A DNA stretch of 64,000 bases. It comes from Bradyrhizobium stylosanthis. Its GTDB lineage: Bacteria > Pseudomonadota > Alphaproteobacteria > Rhizobiales > Xanthobacteraceae. Every line of letters starts with the position of its first letter. Position 1 is the stretch's first letter. The position numbers and the translations under genes were made by a program. The notes under the pieces were generated by a model, which worked only from the letters and a program-made list of their open reading frames with translations, searched no databases and was not told the origin of the DNA. Location: NCBI RefSeq assembly GCF_001641335.1, contig NZ_LVEM01000001.1, positions 1,863,222-1,927,221 on the forward strand. The letters run 5' to 3'. This document shows positions 25,557 to 33,940 of the stretch, one piece after another.

Positions 25557-28500
25557 ATGCTCCGGCGCCTGGTTGCGTTCGCGTTGTCGCAGCGACCGTT
25601 CGTCATGCTGGGCGTGTTGCTGGTGATCGGCGCTGGCGCCGTTCTCCTGCCGAGCCTGCCGATCGACGCGTTTCCCGACGTCTCGCCGATTCAGGTGAAG
25701 ATCATCATGAAGGCGCCGGGCCTCACTCCCGAAGAGGTCGAGCAGCGCATCACGGTCCCCGTCGAGCTCGAGCTGCTTGGATTGCCAAACAAGAAGGTGC
25801 TTCGTTCGACCACCAAGTACGCCTTGGCCGATATCACCGTGGATTTCGAAGACGGCACCGACATCTACTGGGCACGTAACCAGGTCTCGGAGCGACTATC
25901 GAATATCTCGCGTGATTTCCCCGACGGGGTGAGCGGCGGTCTTGCGCCGATCACAAGCCCTCTCGGCGAAATGTTCATGTTCACGATCGACAGTCCCGAG
26001 CTTTCGCTCGCAGAGCGCCGTACCCTCCTCGATTGGGTGATCCGTCCTGCCCTGCGCACGGTCGCCGGCGTTGCGGACGTCAATGCGCTCGGCGGTTACG
26101 TACGCGCCTTCGAGATCGTGCCGCGCAACGATGCACTTGCCGCCCGCGGTATTTCCTACGACCTGTTTCGCCGGGCTATCGAAGCCAACAGCCGCAATGA
26201 CGGCGCCGGACGGGTGAACCAGGGCGAGGACAGCGCCCTGGTTCGGATCGAAGGCAGCATCCGTTCGATCGAGGACATCAAGGCCATCGTCATCGATACC
26301 CGCGAGGGCGTGCCGATCCTGGTCAACGACGTGGCGAGCGTCAAAGTCGGTACGCTGACGCGCTATGGTGCAGTGACGTCGGACGGCCACGGCGAAACCG
26401 TCGAGGGGCTCGTGCTCGGCTTGCGCGGCGCGAATGCGGGCCAGCTCGTCCGCGACGTGCGGGCTCGGCTTGCCGAACTGCAATCCTCGCTGCCCAAGAG
26501 CGTTTCGATCAACGTGTTCTATGACCGCAGCCGCCTGGTCAATCGCGCCGTCGGTACCGTGGTGCGAGCGCTCGGTGAGGCCAGCGTCCTCGTCATCGTT
26601 CTTCTCCTGCTCTTCCTCGGCAACTGGCGCGCCTCGCTGGTGATTGCGCTCAGCCTGCCGCTCGCCATCGTCATCGCACTGATCGTCATGCGCGTCGTGG
26701 GGATGTCGGCCAACCTCATGAGCCTCGGTGGACTTGCGATCGCCATCGGCATGCTGATCGACGCACTGGTTGTCGTGGTCGAGAACATCGTCGGCAACCT
26801 GAGCAAGCACGAATCGAGCCAGGCGCTTCCGCCGATCCATCTGGTGTATCGTTCGGTTTGCGAAGTCCTGGAGCCGGTCGCCTCGGGCGTCCTCATCATC
26901 ATCATCGTGTTCGTCCCGCTGCTGACGCTGCAGGGGCTGGAAGGCAAGCTGTTCATCCCCGTCGCGCTGGCAATCATTTTCGCGCTGGCCGGCTCTCTGC
27001 TGCTCGCGCTCACGGTGATCCCGGTCGCAACGTCCTACGTGCTCGCGTCTGCGTCCCATCGCGAGCCGCTGCTGGTTCGCGCGGCACAACGGGTCTATGC
27101 GCCTGCACTGGACTGGGCCCTCAACAACGAGCGCAAGGTGATGGCTGCGGCACTCATCGGCCTGCTCGCCGCGGGCTTCGCCTATACGAAGCTCGGCAAG
27201 ACGTTCATGCCTACCATGGACGAAGGCGATGTCATCGTCAGCGTCGAGACGCTTCCGTCCGTCAACCTCGACGAGTCGCTTGCCATGAATGCAAGGCTCC
27301 AGGCGGCGCTCCTGGCCGTGCCTGATATCGCCGGCATCGTCGCGCGCACCGGATCGGACGAACTCGGCCTCGACCCCATGGGGCCCAACCAGACCGACAC
27401 GTTCCTCGTGCTCAAGCCGGCCTCTGAGAGACAGACGGATAATCGCGAGGCGCTGCTGCAGAATCTGCGCGAGGTCCTGGCCGGTTTTCCCGGTATCTCG
27501 CTCAGCTTCACCCAACCCATCGACATGCGCGTGCAGGAGATGATCAGCGGCGTTCGCGGCGACGTCGCCGTCAAGATTTTCGGCCCCGACATCGCCAAGC
27601 TGAACGAAACCGCCGCGAGGCTGTCGGCCATCCTCTCGAGCATCGATGGGGCCGAGGACGTCTACACCACGCTCAACGAAGGCGCGCAATACTACACGGT
27701 GGCCGTCAACCGGATGGAGGCTGGCCGCCTCGGCCTGACGGTGGACTCCATCGCCAGCTCGCTCCGCACCCAGATCGAGGGCCGAACGATCGGGACCGCC
27801 CTCGAGGCAGGACGCCGCACGCCGATTCTCGTCCGGGGCAGCAACACGACACGCGAGGCGCCGACGCTTCTGGCGAGCCTGCCGCTGACCCTCGCTTCCG
27901 GACAGCACGTTGCGTTGTCGCAGGTCGCCCGGATCCAGCGCGTGGATGGCCCGGTGAAGATCGACCGCGAAGACGGCGCACGAATGAGCGTGGTGCGCGC
28001 CAACGTCCGGGGGCGCGACATGGTCGGCTTCGTCGAAGCGGCCCGCCAGAAAGTCATCGCCGGCCTCCCGCTTCCCGAAGGCTACCGTCTGACCTGGGGC
28101 GGGCAGTTCGAGAACCAGCAACGTGCCGCCACGCGCCTGTCCGTCGTGGTGCCCGTTGCGATCGGCCTGATCTTCGTGCTGCTCTTCACCACGTTCGGCG
28201 CCATCCGGCAGGCCTTGCTGGTGCTCGTCAACATTCCCTTCGCCCTGATCGGGGGCGTCTTCGCGCTGGTCCTGACTGGTGAGTATCTGTCGGTGCCGGC
28301 GTCGGTCGGATTCATCGCGCTGCTGGGCATCGCCGTCCTCAACGGCGTCGTCCTGGTCTCTTACTTCAACCAGCTCCGGGCCCATGGCCTGAGCCAGGAT
28401 CAGATCGTCGTCGAAGGCGCCATGCGCAGGCTTCGGCCGGTGCTGATGACCGCGAGTATCACCGCCCTGGGCCTGATCCCGCTGCTGTTCGCCTCGGGCC

Positions 28501-28631
28501 CCGGGTCCGAAGTTCAGCGCCCCCTCGCCGTCGTCGTGATCGGAGGGCTCGTGTCCTCCACCGTGCTCACCCTGATTCTCCTGCCGATCCTGTATCGCCG
28601 CTATGGCGGACCGCCGAAGGGAGCCAAATGA
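25557..28631 (+). CDS. Heavy-metal-type RND efflux pump (CusA/CzcA family)
   Basis: 1024 residues, normal for HME-RND. Start RRLVAFALSQRPFVMLGVLL gives TM1; PSLPIDAFPDVSPIQVKIIM is the family signature, and TM4 has GLAIAIGMLIDALVVVVEN, which resembles the CusA variant (AIAIG...DA) more than the CzcA DGA form. LGKTFMPTMDEGDVIVSVET starts the second porter half. The pump exports metal ions by proton antiport. No outer-membrane factor gene is adjacent. Its stop overlaps the next gene by ATGA. Confidence 0.9.
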   Translation: MLRRLVAFALSQRPFVMLGVLLVIGAGAVLLPSLPIDAFPDVSPIQVKIIMKAPGLTPEEVEQRITVPVELELLGLPNKKVLRSTTKYALADITVDFEDGTDIYWARNQVSERLSNISRDFPDGVSGGLAPITSPLGEMFMFTIDSPELSLAERRTLLDWVIRPALRTVAGVADVNALGGYVRAFEIVPRNDALAARGISYDLFRRAIEANSRNDGAGRVNQGEDSALVRIEGSIRSIEDIKAIVIDTREGVPILVNDVASVKVGTLTRYGAVTSDGHGETVEGLVLGLRGANAGQLVRDVRARLAELQSSLPKSVSINVFYDRSRLVNRAVGTVVRALGEASVLVIVLLLLFLGNWRASLVIALSLPLAIVIALIVMRVVGMSANLMSLGGLAIAIGMLIDALVVVVENIVGNLSKHESSQALPPIHLVYRSVCEVLEPVASGVLIIIIVFVPLLTLQGLEGKLFIPVALAIIFALAGSLLLALTVIPVATSYVLASASHREPLLVRAAQRVYAPALDWALNNERKVMAAALIGLLAAGFAYTKLGKTFMPTMDEGDVIVSVETLPSVNLDESLAMNARLQAALLAVPDIAGIVARTGSDELGLDPMGPNQTDTFLVLKPASERQTDNREALLQNLREVLAGFPGISLSFTQPIDMRVQEMISGVRGDVAVKIFGPDIAKLNETAARLSAILSSIDGAEDVYTTLNEGAQYYTVAVNRMEAGRLGLTVDSIASSLRTQIEGRTIGTALEAGRRTPILVRGSNTTREAPTLLASLPLTLASGQHVALSQVARIQRVDGPVKIDREDGARMSVVRANVRGRDMVGFVEAARQKVIAGLPLPEGYRLTWGGQFENQQRAATRLSVVVPVAIGLIFVLLFTTFGAIRQALLVLVNIPFALIGGVFALVLTGEYLSVPASVGFIALLGIAVLNGVVLVSYFNQLRAHGLSQDQIVVEGAMRRLRPVLMTASITALGLIPLLFASGPGSEVQRPLAVVVIGGLVSSTVLTLILLPILYRRYGGPPKGAK

Positions 28632-28939
28632 TCGAGCAGCCGGTCTGCCTCACGCTCATCGTGCCGCGCCAGCTCCGCGACGAGGTATTCGATTATCTCG
28701 CCGAGCGGGCCGACCTGATTTCGGGATTCTCGGCGTCGGCCGGTACCGGTCACGGCGCCGACGTCCGATTGCACACGGCCGCCGAGCGCGTGAAGGGTCA
28801 TGCCGACCAGGCCATCGTGCAGGTTATCCTGACGGGAAGCGATGCCGGCCGCTTGCTTGAAGGTCTGCGGGTCTCGTTCGCCGGCACCAGGCTCGTCTAT
28901 TGGACGACGCCGGTTACGGAATTCGGCAGGATCGATTGA
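28628..28939 (+). CDS. DUF3240 family small protein, pump partner
   Basis: 103 residues overlapping the pump stop (ATGA at 28628). The sequence (CLTLIVPRQLRDEVFDYLAE; WTTPVTEFGRID at the end) looks like the DUF3240 family, a ferredoxin-like/P-II-like fold often coded beside CzcA/CusA pumps. It is cytosolic, with no signal peptide. A regulatory or metal-sensing role for the pump is an inference from linkage alone. Confidence 0.75.
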   Translation: MIEQPVCLTLIVPRQLRDEVFDYLAERADLISGFSASAGTGHGADVRLHTAAERVKGHADQAIVQVILTGSDAGRLLEGLRVSFAGTRLVYWTTPVTEFGRID

Positions 28940-28941
28940 TC

Positions 28942-29802
28942 CTATTCCGCCGAGGCCTTGGCGTGATGCTCGGAGGACTCGAGCGCGGCCGCGCTCAGGC
29001 TGCGCCGGCGCCAGATGGTGCCGACGACCAGCACCACGACGACACCGAGCGCCGCGCAGAGATATTCGCCGCCCGAGCCGCCATGGCCGAACTGCAGCGG
29101 GATGTGCAGGCCTGACAGCATCTTGTCCAGGGAGACGCCGAGCGGGCCGTCGAACAGCGTGTGCAGCCTGGGCGCGACGCCGGGATCGGTCGCGATCACT
29201 TCGCCCGCGATCCAGCCGAGCAGCGCCGCACCGGCCCACACCAGCACCGGCAGCTTGGCGAGCAGCGCCATGATCAGCGCCGCACCGGCAACGATCAAGG
29301 GAACGCTGATGGCGAGGCCGAGGATCAGCAGCGGCACGCTGCCATTGGCGGCGGCGGCCACCGCAATGACGTTGTCGAGGCTCATGACGATGTCGGCGAC
29401 GACGACGATCTGCACCGCCTGCCACAGATGCGAGGCGGACTCGACGTCGTCCTCGTTCTCGTTTTCCGGCACCAGCAGCTTGGCCGCGATCACGATCAGC
29501 GCGAGACCGCCGACGAGCTTCAGATACGGCAGCTCCATCAGGCTCGCGACGATGCCGGTGAAGATGATCCGCAGCAGCACGGCTGCGCCGGCGCCGAAGA
29601 TCATGCCCCACAGCCGATGCCGCGGCTTGAGGCCGCGGCAGGCGAGCGCAATCACCAGCGCGTTGTCGCCGGAGAGGAGGATGTTGATCCAGATGATCTT
29701 GCCGACCGCGATCCAGAAGGTCGGCTCGGCCATCTCATTGCGGAACTGGGTGAAGAATGCCCCGATCGTAGCGGGATCGAAGATCTGCCAGAGCCAGTTC
29801 AC
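28942..29802 (-). CDS. TerC-family integral membrane protein (YjbE type)
   Basis: 286 residues. The TerC core repeats are visible: WINILLSGDNALVIALACRG (Asp-Asn-Ala motif) and VVVADIVMSLDNVIAVAAAA, with at least seven membrane helices. A linker at ENENEDDVES separates the halves. TerC/YjbE proteins are linked to manganese or other metal export and to stress. The gene converges on the RND operon, with three bp between stops, so no functional link follows from orientation. The 5' gap to ndk is only 44 bp, leaving no room for a Mn riboswitch. Confidence 0.87.
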   Translation of the reverse strand: MNWLWQIFDPATIGAFFTQFRNEMAEPTFWIAVGKIIWINILLSGDNALVIALACRGLKPRHRLWGMIFGAGAAVLLRIIFTGIVASLMELPYLKLVGGLALIVIAAKLLVPENENEDDVESASHLWQAVQIVVVADIVMSLDNVIAVAAAANGSVPLLILGLAISVPLIVAGAALIMALLAKLPVLVWAGAALLGWIAGEVIATDPGVAPRLHTLFDGPLGVSLDKMLSGLHIPLQFGHGGSGGEYLCAALGVVVVLVVGTIWRRRSLSAAALESSEHHAKASAE

Positions 29803-29846
29803 AATGAGTCCTTTCCCCCGTCGGTATTAACTGATCGGCTGACGGA

Positions 29847-30269
29847 TCAGCCGACGATCTCGTTACCCGAGAAGAACTGCGCGATCTCGATCGCGGCGGT
29901 CTCCGGCGCATCCGAGCCGTGAGCCGAGTTCTCGCCGATCGACTTTGCGTAGAGCTTGCGGATGGTGCCCTCGGCCGCCTTGGACGGATCGGTCGCGCCC
30001 ATCGCGTCGCGGTACTTGGCGATGGCGTTCTCGGCTTCCAGCACCTGGACCACGACCGGGCCCGAGGTCATGAACTCGACCAGTTCGCCGAAGAACGGGC
30101 GGGCCTTGTGGACCGCGTAGAAGGTCTCGGCCTGTTCCTTGGTCATGCGGATGCGCTTCTGCGCGACGATGCGCAGGCCCGCCTTCTCGATCACGGCGTT
30201 GACCGCACCGGTCAGGTTACGCGCGGTCGCGTCGGGCTTGATGATCGAGAAAGTGCGTTCGATGGCCAT
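29847..30269 (-). CDS. ndk: Nucleoside diphosphate kinase
   Basis: 140 residues, typical. It balances NTP/NDP pools through a phospho-His intermediate. [15 protein letters not shown] is the start motif and [14 protein letters not shown] contains the active-site His. [14 protein letters not shown] strand reads [20 protein letters not shown]. Reverse strand, 44 bp upstream of the TerC gene, so co-transcription is likely. Confidence 0.97.
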   Translation of the reverse strand: MAIERTFSIIKPDATARNLTGAVNAVIEKAGLRIVAQKRIRMTKEQAETFYAVHKARPFFGELVEFMTSGPVVVQVLEAENAIAKYRDAMGATDPSKAAEGTIRKLYAKSIGENSAHGSDAPETAAIEIAQFFSGNEIVG

Positions 30270-30580
30270 AATCTTGTCCTTGGAAGAAAGCGGTGGTTCG
30301 GAGTTGCGGCGCTTATATCGGCGCCTACGCGCTACGGCAAGCGACCCCCGAAACGGCCCGCACAGGCGCTTCGCCGCAGGCCGGCCCGCCCTGCCCCGGC
30401 ATGGATTACCGAGATTTCACCCAGATGAACCCAATCTGAAGGCCCCATTCAGCCTTTGGTTCAGCCTTGGCGGCGTAAGGTCGGGTCCATCGAAACCGAA
30501 GCCCGATCATCAGGCGGACCGTTTCGGCGGCCTTTCCATCGACGCGATAGCCCCGCGCCGGCAGTTTTGAGGAGATCACC
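30270..30580. other. Intergenic stretch between divergent ndk and small secreted protein
   Basis: About 310 bp without a convincing gene; the frames are short and Arg/Pro-rich. It must hold the ndk promoter and that of the downstream gene. Only the strong ribosome site GAGGAGATCACC just before 30581 stands out. Confidence 0.6.
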
Positions 30581-30838
30581 ATGTTGAGGAAACTTTCGCT
30601 TGCCGCTGTCGCCGCGGTTGCGCTGGGTGCCGCGCTGGCCCCGACCTCGGCCTCCGCGCACTGGCATGGCGGCGGTTGGGGCTGGCACGGTGGTGGCGGC
30701 TGGCACGGCGGCGGCTACCGCTGGGGCGGACCGCGCTTCTACGCCCCCGTCGCCTACGGTTATGGCGGCTGCTACGTGCGCCGGCTGGTCCCGACCCCCT
30801 GGGGACCCCGCTGGCGGCTGATCAACCGCTGCTACTGA
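30581..30838 (+). CDS. Small secreted Gly/Trp/His-rich protein
   Basis: 85 residues, preceded by GAGGAGATCACC. A signal peptide (MLRKLSLAAVAAVALGAALA, cut after ASA) leads to a repetitive HWHGGGWGWHGGGGWHGGG stretch, then a Tyr/Arg-rich part with two Cys (GGCYVRR, INRCY). Such proteins are common in Bradyrhizobium and relatives, function unknown; metal binding by the His is possible. A terminator follows, so it is its own unit. Confidence 0.82.
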   Translation: MLRKLSLAAVAAVALGAALAPTSASAHWHGGGWGWHGGGGWHGGGYRWGGPRFYAPVAYGYGGCYVRRLVPTPWGPRWRLINRCY

Positions 30839-30894
30839 GCCCGACAGCACATTTCCAAGGGTACCTATGCCCCCCAAAGGTACCTTCCAAGCGA

Positions 30895-30930
30895 AGCCCC
30901 GGCGTTCCCCTGCGCCGGGGCTTTGTCTTT
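30895..30930 (+). terminator. Rho-independent terminator
   Basis: Stem AGCCCCGGCG (30895-30904) and CGCCGGGGCT (30913-30922), loop of 8 nt, then TTGTCTTT. It follows the secreted small protein. A second inverted pair with GGTACC cores lies just upstream at about 30860-30885. Confidence 0.8.
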
Positions 30931-31055
30931 GGGCGGAAGCGGCCATTTCATACAATTTTTACTAGAATGCCGGGCGTTCCCCACGGTCAGCGAAACCATT
31001 TTGGGGGGCAAAGACTTGGTACCGTGTCTTTACTTTGAGAACACGGAACCCAGCG

Positions 31056-31235
31056 ATGGCCGGCCTTTTTGCCAATGACAGCGAACAGATCGACCGGCGC
31101 ACGAGCCGCTCCATCTGCGATGCCGTGGGCGAACGGCTGCAGCAGAGCCTCCGCCCCGAATCCCGCCTCCCGACCCATCTGGAATCTCTCCTGAACGAGC
31201 TCAGGAAGCGCGATCGGGATGGCGATGCGCACTGA
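31056..31235 (+). CDS. Small protein of 59 residues with a NepR-like pattern
   Basis: Starts at ATG 31056 (MAGLFANDSEQIDRRTSRSI) inside a frame open from 31035. The C-terminal half, VGERLQQSLR followed by RLPTHLESLLNELRKRD, recalls NepR, the anti-sigma factor of the general stress response (IGxxLRxxY ... VPDRFxDLLxxL), with a two-residue gap and Leu-Pro in place of Val-Pro. No sigma factor or PhyR gene is adjacent, so the match may be only a shared helical pattern. It is followed by the ABC-F gene 54 bp away. Confidence 0.6.
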   Translation: MAGLFANDSEQIDRRTSRSICDAVGERLQQSLRPESRLPTHLESLLNELRKRDRDGDAH

Positions 31236-31289
31236 CTGAGGCACACAAAAACGGGTTGCGTTCGAGGCGCCTTGCGGTGACAAGGCCGC

Positions 31290-33149
31290 ATGCTGTCCAT
31301 TACCGACCTCTCCATCCGCCTCGCCGGACGCCTTCTCATTGACCAGAGTTCCGTGCAGATCACGCCGGGCTCGCGCGTCGGCATGGTCGGACGCAACGGC
31401 ACCGGCAAATCGACCCTGTTCAAGGTGATCCGGGGCGAGCTGGCGGCTGAGCATGGAACGGTGACCCTGCCGCCGCGCTGGCGCGTCGGCAGCCTCGCGC
31501 AGGAAGCCCCGAACGGCCCCGAAAGCCTGATCTCGGTCGTGCTCAAGGCCGACCTCGAGCGCGACGCATTGCTTCACGAAGCGGAGAGCGCGACCGATCC
31601 GCATCGCATCGCCGAGATCCAGACCCGGCTGGTCGACATCGACGCGCATTCGGCGCCCGCGCGCGCGGCGGCGATTCTCTCCGGCCTCGGCTTCTCCGCA
31701 GCGGATCAGCTGCGCCCCTGCGCCGAGTTCTCCGGCGGCTGGCGCATGCGCGTCGCGCTGGCTGCGACGCTGTTCGCAGCCCCCGACCTTCTGCTGCTCG
31801 ACGAGCCCACCAACTATCTCGACCTCGAAGGCACGCTGTGGCTGGAGGATCATCTCGCGCATTATCCGCGCACGGTGATCGTGATCAGCCACGACCGCGA
31901 CCTCCTGGAAAGCTCGGTCGATCAGATCCTGCACCTCGAGCGCGGCAAGCTCACGCTCTATAAGGGCAGCTATTCCTCCTTCGAGGAGCAGCGCGCCGCG
32001 CGCGAGCTGCTCGATGCCAAGGCGGTCAAGCGGCAGGAAGCCGAACGCGCCCGCTTGCAGGCCTTCGTCGACCGCTTCAAGGCCAAGGCTTCGAAGGCGC
32101 GGCAGGCACAATCACGTGTGAAGATGCTGGAGCGGCTGAAACCGATTACCGCGCTGGTCACCGAGGACGTGCGCGAGATCAGCTTTCCCGCGCCCGAAAA
32201 GATCCTGTCGCCGCCGATCATCGCGGTCGACAACGCCGCCGTCGGCTACGATCCGGCAACCCCGGTGCTCGGCCGTGTCACGCTTCGCATCGACAACGAC
32301 GACCGCATCGCGCTGCTCGGCGCCAACGGCAATGGCAAGTCCACGCTGGTCAAGCTGCTGGCCGGACGCCTCGCGCCCTTCTCCGGCAAGGTGACGCGCG
32401 CGGACAAGCTGTCGATCGCCTATTTCGCGCAGCACCAGCTCGACGAACTGAACGAGGATGCCTCGGCCTACGACCATGTCCGCAAGCTGATGGGCGATGC
32501 GCCTGAAGCAAAGGTACGGGCGCGCGCCGGCGCGATCGGCTTCTCCGGCAAGGCCGCCGACACCAAGGTCGGAAAACTGTCGGGCGGCGAAAAGGCGCGC
32601 CTCCTGCTGGGGCTTGCGACCTTCTTCGGCCCCAACATGATCATCCTGGACGAGCCGACCAACCATCTCGACATCGACAGCCGCGCCGCGCTTGCGGAGG
32701 CGATCAACGAATTCCCCGGCGCCGTCATCATGGTCTCGCACGACCGCTATCTGATCGAGGCCTGCGCCGATCGGCTCTGGATCGTCGCCGACCGCACCGT
32801 CACCAATTACGACGGCGACCTCGACGAGTATCGCCGCCTGGTGCTGTCCACGCGCAACGCCGAAGCGCCGCGCGAGCGAAGTGCGCCAAGCGAAAAACCG
32901 CAGCGCCCGAAGTCCGACAACCGCGGCTCGCTCAGGAAGCGCATCGCCGAAGCCGAGGCCGAGATCGCCCGCGTCACCGACATCATCGCCAAGATCGATA
33001 CCGCGCTCGCCCTGCCCGACATTTTTGCCCGCGATCCCAAGCAAGCCGCGCAACTGTCAAAGGCCCGCGCCAATGCCGCCGACGCGCTGACGCGCGCAGA
33101 GGAGCAATGGCTGGAGGCGAGCACGCAGTTCGACGAGGCGGCGGGTTAG
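31290..33149 (+). CDS. ABC-F family ATPase (ribosome-associated, Uup/YheS-like)
   Basis: 619 residues with two ABC cassettes and no membrane segment. Cassette 1: GRNGTGKSTLFKVI, EFSGGWRMRVALA and LLLLDEPTNYLDLEG. Cassette 2: GANGNGKSTLVKLLAG, KLSGGEKARLLLG and MIILDEPTNHLDIDS. Between them is the basic P-site linker (KASKARQAQSRVKMLERLK), and a C-terminal coiled-coil (about 545-615) as in Uup/YheS. ABC-F proteins act on the ribosome to relieve stalling or on E-site tRNA. The exact subfamily is not resolved. Confidence 0.92.
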   Translation: MLSITDLSIRLAGRLLIDQSSVQITPGSRVGMVGRNGTGKSTLFKVIRGELAAEHGTVTLPPRWRVGSLAQEAPNGPESLISVVLKADLERDALLHEAESATDPHRIAEIQTRLVDIDAHSAPARAAAILSGLGFSAADQLRPCAEFSGGWRMRVALAATLFAAPDLLLLDEPTNYLDLEGTLWLEDHLAHYPRTVIVISHDRDLLESSVDQILHLERGKLTLYKGSYSSFEEQRAARELLDAKAVKRQEAERARLQAFVDRFKAKASKARQAQSRVKMLERLKPITALVTEDVREISFPAPEKILSPPIIAVDNAAVGYDPATPVLGRVTLRIDNDDRIALLGANGNGKSTLVKLLAGRLAPFSGKVTRADKLSIAYFAQHQLDELNEDASAYDHVRKLMGDAPEAKVRARAGAIGFSGKAADTKVGKLSGGEKARLLLGLATFFGPNMIILDEPTNHLDIDSRAALAEAINEFPGAVIMVSHDRYLIEACADRLWIVADRTVTNYDGDLDEYRRLVLSTRNAEAPRERSAPSEKPQRPKSDNRGSLRKRIAEAEAEIARVTDIIAKIDTALALPDIFARDPKQAAQLSKARANAADALTRAEEQWLEASTQFDEAAG

Positions 33150-33248
33150 TTCTGGGGCCGAGACGTCCATCAGAAACAACCCCACGCCTTGTACCGGTAT
33201 TATATAACCATCTTCCATCATATGACGTTCTCTGATGTAAATCCCGTC

Positions 33249-33272
33249 CGTGACCGTTGCGCGACGGTCACG
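33249..33272. repeat. Inverted repeat between convergent genes
   Basis: CGTGACCGT and ACGGTCACG with about six bases between, just after the reverse exonuclease gene's end. Probably part of its transcription end; no T run is convincing. Confidence 0.35.
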
Positions 33273-33939
33273 CCCCGATCGGATTGAAGACCTCGCGAGT
33301 CCGCTGGCGGGTGATGCGTACGCCGCGCCGGGTCAGATCGCGCAGCTGCACGAACATCATCGCGGTCATCAACGCGTCGTTGAAGGCATCATGCTGCCCG
33401 AGGGGCGGAATGCTGAGGTCGCGGAGAATCGCGGCGAATGACAGATCGACCGAGGTGTTTGGAGGCGCATCGCCGTATTTGCGGTCGTAGTAAAGGCGCG
33501 ACACTTCGATGCGTTCGTTGGGCAGCTCGATTCCCACCAGCGGCAGAATGTACTTATCCAGCATGGCGACGTCGAAATCGACATAGTAGCCGATCAACGG
33601 GCGCGGCCCGATGAAGTGCAGAAAGCTCGGCAGCACCTTCCAGACGATCGGCGCAGCCTCGACGTCGGAGCGGCGCAAGCGATGAATTCTGATCGCCTCT
33701 GCCGCCAGTTCGCGGTCAGGGTGGATGATGGCTTCGAAACGCGCGCTGGTCAGAATCCGGTTGCCGCGGATCTTGATGGCGGCAATGGCGACAACGTCGT
33801 CCGTTCGCACGTTCAGACCGGTGGTCTCGCAATCAATGACGACGAACTCGTCGTCAGGCGCGCGGCCGAACATAAAGCGGTAGGACTGGTCGCTCAGGGT
33901 TGCCTGGTGCAACAGTCGCTTGAACGCGCGAGGCAGCAT
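33268..33939 (-). CDS. DnaQ-like 3'-5' exonuclease
   Basis: 223 residues. DEDDh residues: FVVIDCETTGLN (Exo I), LIGYYVDFDVAMLD (Exo II) and GQHDAFNDALMTAMMF (Exo III with His). It is a stand-alone proofreading-type nuclease, not the full replicative epsilon subunit, since the clamp-binding tail is missing. Its ATG at 33937-33939 lies one base beyond the DUF294 gene's stop, so it is translated with it. The same neighbour order with actP is found in other proteobacteria (recollection), where these exonucleases have no proven role. Confidence 0.87.
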   Translation of the reverse strand: MLPRAFKRLLHQATLSDQSYRFMFGRAPDDEFVVIDCETTGLNVRTDDVVAIAAIKIRGNRILTSARFEAIIHPDRELAAEAIRIHRLRRSDVEAAPIVWKVLPSFLHFIGPRPLIGYYVDFDVAMLDKYILPLVGIELPNERIEVSRLYYDRKYGDAPPNTSVDLSFAAILRDLSIPPLGQHDAFNDALMTAMMFVQLRDLTRRGVRITRQRTREVFNPIGA

Positions 33940-33940
33940 T

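Noticed and set aside
25896..28385. 829-codon open frame opposite the RND pump
   Set aside because: Composition is rich in Asp/Arg/Gln/His as expected for the antisense of a high-GC gene; the forward frame has clear RND motifs.
29803..29846. Manganese (yybP-ykoY) riboswitch before the TerC gene
   Set aside because: The gap to ndk is only 44 bp, too short for the aptamer.
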